Source of the DNA: Spirochaetaceae bacterium
Lineage (GTDB): Bacteria > Spirochaetota > Spirochaetia > DSM-27196 > SKKC01
Assembly: GCA_003554375.1 (NCBI GenBank)
Contig: PWGF01000229.1
Location: 1 to 10,685 of the forward strand
Reading direction: 5' to 3'
DNA: 10,685 nt
Shown here one piece after another: positions 7,506-10,685 of this stretch. Position 1 is the stretch's first letter. The number at the start of each line of letters is the position of its first letter. Under the pieces are notes generated by a model. That model had not been told where the DNA came from. It did not search any database and worked only from the letters and a program-made list of their open reading frames with translations. The translations under genes and the position numbers were made by a program.

Positions 7506-7563
7506 GGGCGGGGTCCGGGGGCCAGGGCACGGGCCAGGGGCAGCGGCAGGGCCGGGGCCCGGG
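7506..7563 (+). repeat. G-tract cluster, potential G-quadruplex
   Basis: Starting 10 bases after the UPF0173 stop, the + strand has nine runs of three or more G: 7506-7508, 7510-7513, 7517-7521, 7525-7527, 7531-7533, 7537-7540, 7549-7551, 7554-7557 and 7561-7563. Most are separated by 1-4 bases, so several non-overlapping choices meet the G3+N1-7 quadruplex pattern. It would lie in the 3' untranslated part of the hydrolase mRNA. Low sequence complexity (repeated GGGCCAGGG-like units) is an alternative explanation. Confidence 0.6.
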
Positions 7564-7587
7564 ACCCGTTCCCGGCCGCCCAGTTTT
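7550..7587 (+). terminator. Possible intrinsic terminator after the UPF0173 gene
   Basis: GGCCGGG (7550-7556) can pair with CCCGGCC (7571-7577); alternatively CCGGGA (7559-7564) pairs with TCCCGG (7570-7575) around a 5-base loop. TTTT follows at 7584-7587. The T-run is short and lies 6-8 bases from the stem, so the fit is imperfect, but the place between convergent genes is right. Further on, CTCATAG (7610-7616) and CTATGAG (7626-7632) form another hairpin without a T-run on either strand. The remainder of 7588-7771 shows no gene. Confidence 0.35.
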
Positions 7588-7771
7588 CTGCCGGCCCGAC
7601 GACAGGAAGCTCATAGCCCGCCGCTCTATGAGAGCCCGCCCCACTGCCTGTACGGAGCTTCTGGGGCAGGCAAGAAGGCGCCGCGGAGTAATCGTGGCCC
7701 CTCTATTCCTGAGCCGTGAGAGCACGCTCGACGAACGCCCCAGGAGTGCCTTCCGCGAGGGCAATCAGGCT

Positions 7772-8263
7772 TCAGCCGCGAAATGCGGTCAACATCCAGA
7801 TCTGCTTCTCTTTGTCCTTCAGCATTCCCACGGCGTCGTCAGCTGTCCCCTCGTCCTCATGCTCCTGAGCGATTTTAATAGTCTCCCGGAGCGCGTTTGC
7901 GAGGTGACGATAATCGTGGATGAGAGTCTCGGCGACATGGGCGCCAGAAACCCCCTTACTATCGGCCTCCGCGATACCGCTCTCCTGTACGTAGTCGGCA
8001 AGCCGCGCGAGCGGACGACGCCCGAGCTTCAGAATCCGCTCGGCAACCTCGTCGATCTCCTCTGCAACAGCGCCGTATAGCTCCTCGGTAACCTCGTGGA
8101 GAGTGAAGAAGCTCTCCCCTTCCACGTTCCAATGGTAGTTTCGAAGCTTCTGGTACAGGACGTTCAGCTCAGCTAGATATCGATTCAGGCTTCCGGCGAT
8201 TGCATCGCATGCTTGGCTGGAGAGTCCCACATCCACCTTGTTCCTTCCCGTCGTCTGTGCCAT
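7772..8263 (-). CDS. dps: Dps-family ferritin-like DNA-protection protein
   Basis: The 163-residue product is a Dps/NapA-type mini-ferritin, a family that forms 12-subunit shells, oxidises Fe(II) with hydrogen peroxide, stores iron and protects DNA. The inter-subunit ferroxidase ligands are all present with family spacing: His44 in YHWNVEG, His56 (+12), Asp71 (+15) and Glu75 (+4). The C-terminal DKEKQIWMLTAF matches the usual helix E. The N-terminal tail is short (about 15 residues) with only a few basic residues, so direct DNA binding is uncertain. GGAGG lies about 5 bases before the ATG. The cyclase gene ends 32 bases upstream on the same strand with no terminator visible in between, so the two are probably co-transcribed. 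Expression of Dps in stress or stationary phase is typical of the family but is not shown here. Confidence 0.94.
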   Translation of the reverse strand: MAQTTGRNKVDVGLSSQACDAIAGSLNRYLAELNVLYQKLRNYHWNVEGESFFTLHEVTEELYGAVAEEIDEVAERILKLGRRPLARLADYVQESGIAEADSKGVSGAHVAETLIHDYRHLANALRETIKIAQEHEDEGTADDAVGMLKDKEKQIWMLTAFRG

Positions 8264-8295
8264 CGGTTCCTCCCGGTAGAGCTTATTCTGATGAA

Positions 8296-9354
8296 TTACC
8301 CAGCTTGCCGAACTGTATTGCGCCCGGCTGCTTTGGCTCGGTAGAGCGCGGCGTCACACCGAGACACCGTATCATCGGGCACAGTGTCCTGCTCCGGGTC
8401 GAACTGTGCAACACCGGCTGATATCGTAACACCGACATCTTCATTGTGAAAACTCATACGGAACTCTTCGACATTCCGGCGTATACGTTCGGCAATCTGA
8501 GCGGCAGTGGCTACGGCGATGCCGGGCAAGAGCAACACGAACTCTTCCCCTCCATATCGAGCAGCAAGGTCCGTCTTCCGGAGCGAACGCCGGAGAATCT
8601 GGGCCGTTCGCTCCAGCACCATGTCTCCACAGAAATGCCCCTTCTCGTCATTTACTAATTTGAAACGATCCAGGTCCAGCATCACGACGCTCACCGGTTT
8701 CGCTGTAGATCGACAAACCCGGATCTCTCGATCCAGCATCTCACGGAAGATGTGCCGCTGCTTCAGTTTCGTGAGGCGATCGGTCGTGGCAGCTTCATAC
8801 AGGAGTGCGTTATGAACTGCAAGTCCGGCGATGTTCCCCACTGTGGACAAGAACTCCCGGTCGCCGACGGTGAGATCCTCTCCCGTCACCGGCTCCCCTA
8901 GAAAAAGGAGACCATTAATGCCGTGCGGACCGCGAAGGAATGTAACGGCCCACGGGGCCAATGACTCGAGCGGCTCAAACGAAGCGCCCGCCATAGCAGC
9001 CCGGATCTCCGGCAACGTGAAACAGAACGGGGCCTTTGCCAAAACGTCAACCACCGGGTGCCGAGAAGAGAGCGCATAACGGGTGTCACCACTCACCTGA
9101 AACCCTTCGATGGAGCGGTGCAGGAGCATCTCATCCCCATCGAGCTCCGTCTTCACAAAAGCACCGGCACCAAGAGATTTCATCTGTCCCATCGAAACAG
9201 AAAGGATCGCCCGCATCAGTTCATTGTAGTCGAGTATAGCGTTAAGGCTCTTGCTGATCTGGATAAGTTGCTCCAGATCGAAGATACGCTTCTCGTAGTG
9301 TTGGACGATCTGTTCAGCGTCTTCAACGCGCTTATGTGGCAATGCACCACCCAT
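8296..9354 (-). CDS. GAF-GGDEF diguanylate cyclase
   Basis: The 352-residue protein would make the second messenger c-di-GMP from two GTP. Residues 10-40 form a probable coiled coil, about 40-185 resemble a GAF-like sensor domain, and about 190-350 are a GGDEF domain. The catalytic motif is GGEEF at 268-272, an active variant, with metal-binding DLDRF at 227-231. The inhibitory product-binding site RxxD is present as RKTD at 259-262, five residues before GGEEF as in PleD, so feedback inhibition is likely. The usual DxLTGLxNR reads DRLTKLKQR. No signal peptide or membrane segment is visible, so it is probably cytoplasmic; the GAF ligand is unknown. AGGAG (9369 down to 9365) lies 10 bases before the ATG and supports this start. 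It is the first gene of a likely two-gene operon with dps. Confidence 0.92.
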   Translation of the reverse strand: MGGALPHKRVEDAEQIVQHYEKRIFDLEQLIQISKSLNAILDYNELMRAILSVSMGQMKSLGAGAFVKTELDGDEMLLHRSIEGFQVSGDTRYALSSRHPVVDVLAKAPFCFTLPEIRAAMAGASFEPLESLAPWAVTFLRGPHGINGLLFLGEPVTGEDLTVGDREFLSTVGNIAGLAVHNALLYEAATTDRLTKLKQRHIFREMLDREIRVCRSTAKPVSVVMLDLDRFKLVNDEKGHFCGDMVLERTAQILRRSLRKTDLAARYGGEEFVLLLPGIAVATAAQIAERIRRNVEEFRMSFHNEDVGVTISAGVAQFDPEQDTVPDDTVSRCDAALYRAKAAGRNTVRQAG

Positions 9355-9399
9355 CCTTACAGTGCTCCTGCTCCTATCATCGGCCTCTTCTGCAACAGT

Positions 9400-9437
9400 C
9401 TATAAGCACTGCTCCCCCCTCCCCCCCAACGGCTCCC
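9400..9437 (-). promoter_or_regulatory. Candidate promoter of the cyclase-dps pair with a G-tract spacer
   Basis: Reading the minus strand, TTGGGG (9429-9424) could serve as a poor -35 box and TTATAG (9405-9400) as a -10 box, separated by 18 bases. Most of that spacer is a run of G with one A (G7-A-G6 spans 9427-9414). Transcription would start near 9393, about 40 bases before the ATG. The -35 match is weak, so only the -10 box and position support the call. With GGG at 9437-9435 the tract also meets the G-quadruplex pattern. Confidence 0.3.
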
Positions 9438-9617
9438 ACGCGGACGCCAAGCACCTTCTGTCGCCAGGCTCAGCCCGGATGAGCTGCATTCGGCCGTCCG
9501 ACTCCGATATACGAGTACAGCTATTCTTGCACACTACCGCATCTTTGCGTGTAAGGTCGAGCAGATGTTTACGCTTGAGCTTGACCGGACAGCCCCCCTA
9601 AAGCTACCGTATCCCCA

Positions 9618-9665
9618 TGGGGCCGGCAGGCGCTACCGCCGTGGGGCCCGCAGGCGCCACCGAGT
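9618..9665. repeat. Two-copy 24-base near-tandem repeat
   Basis: Units at 9618-9641 and 9642-9665 share 19 of 24 bases, and 19 of the first 21. Both begin TGGGGCC and contain GCAGGCGC followed by ACCG. In one frame they read as GPAGAT twice, collagen-like in appearance, but that frame has no ribosome binding site. The repeat lies upstream of the gene at 9777 and could be a simple duplication in leader DNA. Confidence 0.55.
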
Positions 9666-9766
9666 TTCAAGCTTACGCAGGTACGTTCGGATCGGCGCTC
9701 CGCGCCACGCAAGAGAGTACAATCGCTGCGCCGGCATACGCAGTACAGGCCCAAACATGCAGTCGC

Positions 9767-9772
9767 GGAGGT
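9767..9772 (+). promoter_or_regulatory. Ribosome binding site placing a non-canonical AUA start
   Basis: GGAGGT lies with its core GGAGG 5 bases before ATA at 9777-9779, the same spacing as GGAGG to ATG in dps. No ATG, GTG or TTG occurs in this frame at or near the expected distance. It is the main reason for starting the downstream gene at ATA. Confidence 0.55.
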
Positions 9773-9776
9773 TACC

Positions 9777-10685
9777 ATAGCAACCTTTCACTCCCTTTAT
9801 GACGACGTCGGCCGGTACGTCGCTTCTGTATCAGGTTCTTTCTCAATCGAGGATGTTCTAGAACATGTCGGCCGAGCCGGACATCGCCTTTCACGTCGTA
9901 CCCGGTCACGAGTTCGGCGGATACTTGAAACGTCCGGAGTCGTGTTCACCGGCGACGGCCGGACATTCGCCCCGCGCGGGAGTACCTTGACTGGTTGTCG
10001 AGTACGTATCCGCCTAACGGCGGACGAGCGAGCCGGCGGAGTTCTGATCGTTGGAGATCGTCTAACCGGGCTTCACAACCCTTCGATTACGGTTGAGCAG
10101 CTCTCTATTCGGGGCCCGAACGGAGAGATGCTCGAGACGGTGCGGGTGCCACGTACGCTTCGCCAGTTGGATCCGGTCCAGCGCTTGCAGCCGCCGGATC
10201 GGATATTCGCGTTTGTGGAAGAAGTAAGTGAGGACAATCGACTACGACTTGCGCACGGGGACGTTATGGACCAGCCGCTCGAGATCCCCGCATACGACAT
10301 CGGACATCTTCTCGAGCGGGTGGAGCCGGCTCGCAGCACAAATCTCATCGTGGAAGTTATTGACTGGTTGAGCGGAGAGTTCCGGGTACGTGATGTAACA
10401 GGGCGTGCATCGCCGGCGCTCCGGAGGGAGTTTGTCTCACGTGCCGATCGCACTGCATCGTATGTTTTCCAGCGTCTCGGAAGTGACGCAGGCATAGATG
10501 AGCAGTTGGCGTACTTCTACTTCCTGGCTCCCCGGGAGCTTACCGAGCAACCCGCGCTTTCGATAAGTGAGTACGTGGAGCTTTCCAAGCGAATAGACGT
10601 CTACCGCGACCGAGCAAACGCCTGGCTATGGCATACCGCCGGGACCGGACGCGCCCCGCAGACGCAATTCGAGCCCGAGCCGGAC
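9777..10685 (+). CDS. Unrecognised protein, N-terminal 303 codons, AUA start
   Basis: This frame is open for exactly 303 codons to the window edge, so the gene is incomplete at its 3' end. I do not recognise the family. Residues about 5-60 are helical with basic clusters (HVGRAGHRLSRRTRSRVRRI) and resemble a winged-helix or similar small nucleic-acid-binding fold, an inference only. About 70-180 look beta-rich with LTGLHNPSITVEQLSIRGP and FAFVEEVSEDNRLRLAHGD. About 215-290 are helical, with aromatic YFYFLAPRELTEQP and YVELSKRIDVYRDRANAWLW. No signal peptide or membrane segment is seen, so it is probably cytoplasmic. The sequence is protein-like in composition, and its residues from the ATA onward are consistent with coding. 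The first in-frame GTG is about 56 codons in, which would remove the helical region. A CTG at 9726 is the only alternative upstream start noted. Confidence 0.7.
   Translation, partial: MATFHSLYDDVGRYVASVSGSFSIEDVLEHVGRAGHRLSRRTRSRVRRILETSGVVFTGDGRTFAPRGSTLTGCRVRIRLTADERAGGVLIVGDRLTGLHNPSITVEQLSIRGPNGEMLETVRVPRTLRQLDPVQRLQPPDRIFAFVEEVSEDNRLRLAHGDVMDQPLEIPAYDIGHLLERVEPARSTNLIVEVIDWLSGEFRVRDVTGRASPALRREFVSRADRTASYVFQRLGSDAGIDEQLAYFYFLAPRELTEQPALSISEYVELSKRIDVYRDRANAWLWHTAGTGRAPQTQFEPEPD

Larger units (their letters stand above)
9355..9776. other. Intergenic region between divergent genes
   Basis: This 422-base stretch separates the minus-strand cyclase from the + strand gene beginning near 9777. 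It contains the cyclase ribosome binding site and presumed promoter (9365-9429), a C-rich run on the + strand, and a weak + strand promoter candidate: TTGCAC (9527-9532), 17 bases, TGTAAG (9550-9555). It also holds a perfect palindrome CCCCATGGGG (9613-9622), a 24-base near-tandem duplication, and the ribosome binding site at 9767-9772. Short open frames here (9565-9780 and 9617-9802) are Arg-rich or Ala/Gly-rich, lack family resemblance and are not called as genes. No RNA gene is recognised. Confidence 0.6.

Noticed and set aside
7628..8080. 150-codon + strand frame antisense to dps
   Set aside because: Dps on the opposite strand has all ferroxidase residues and a ribosome binding site; the + frame has neither.
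9565..9780. Arg-rich 71-codon open frame on the + strand
   Set aside because: Its composition is typical of GC-rich non-coding frames, it has no family resemblance, and it ends across the AUA start of the next gene.
9617..9802. Collagen-like small open frame (GPAGAT repeats)
   Set aside because: It has no ribosome binding site, only two repeat units and overlaps the start of the better-supported gene at 9777; the repeat is kept as a DNA feature.
10073..10495. 140-codon open frame on the minus strand
   Set aside because: It lies wholly antisense to the unknown + strand gene; its Arg/Ser-rich product looks like a shadow translation.

Overview
The window reads as a moderately GC-rich bacterial chromosome segment, most likely from a spirochaete. 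The main evidence is the tight run prfA-prmC-rel. As I recall it, Borrelia burgdorferi has the same order (BB0196-BB0198). The Rel protein here also has an unusually short central helical region and a total length (668 aa) close to the single Borrelia Rel. The assignment is an inference from gene order and protein shape, not from a search.

Layout. Positions 1-258 hold the C-terminal end of an ABC-F ATPase. Positions 349-5114 hold a same-strand cluster: a rhomboid-family membrane protease, release factor RF1 (prfA), the RF1/RF2 glutamine methyltransferase (prmC, carrying an unusual insert of about 50 residues) and a bifunctional (p)ppGpp synthetase/hydrolase. The prmC and rel genes overlap by ATGA. 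Positions 5219-7496 continue on the + strand with a tRNA wobble-base methyltransferase (trmL), a divergent pyrroline-5-carboxylate reductase (proC) and a UPF0173 metallo-beta-lactamase-fold hydrolase with a near-perfect ribosome binding site. A G-tract-rich spacer (7497-7771) separates these from a convergent minus-strand pair: a GAF-GGDEF diguanylate cyclase (8296-9354) followed 32 bases later by dps (7772-8263). A 422-base region at 9355-9776 lies between the divergently transcribed cyclase and an unrecognised + strand gene. That gene runs off the window and seems to begin at a non-canonical AUA codon.

How the genes fit together. The left part concerns translation and stress signalling: termination (RF1), its modification (PrmC), a ribosome-associated ATPase, stringent response control (Rel) and tRNA modification (TrmL). 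The right part pairs c-di-GMP synthesis with an iron-storing, DNA-protecting ferritin-like protein, which suggests co-expression in stress or stationary phase.

No tRNA or rRNA genes, CRISPR array, transposase or phage genes were seen. I do not see a clear new multi-gene system. The points most worth checking are the PrmC insert, the G-tract in the presumed cyclase-dps promoter, the AUA start and the cyclase-dps pairing.
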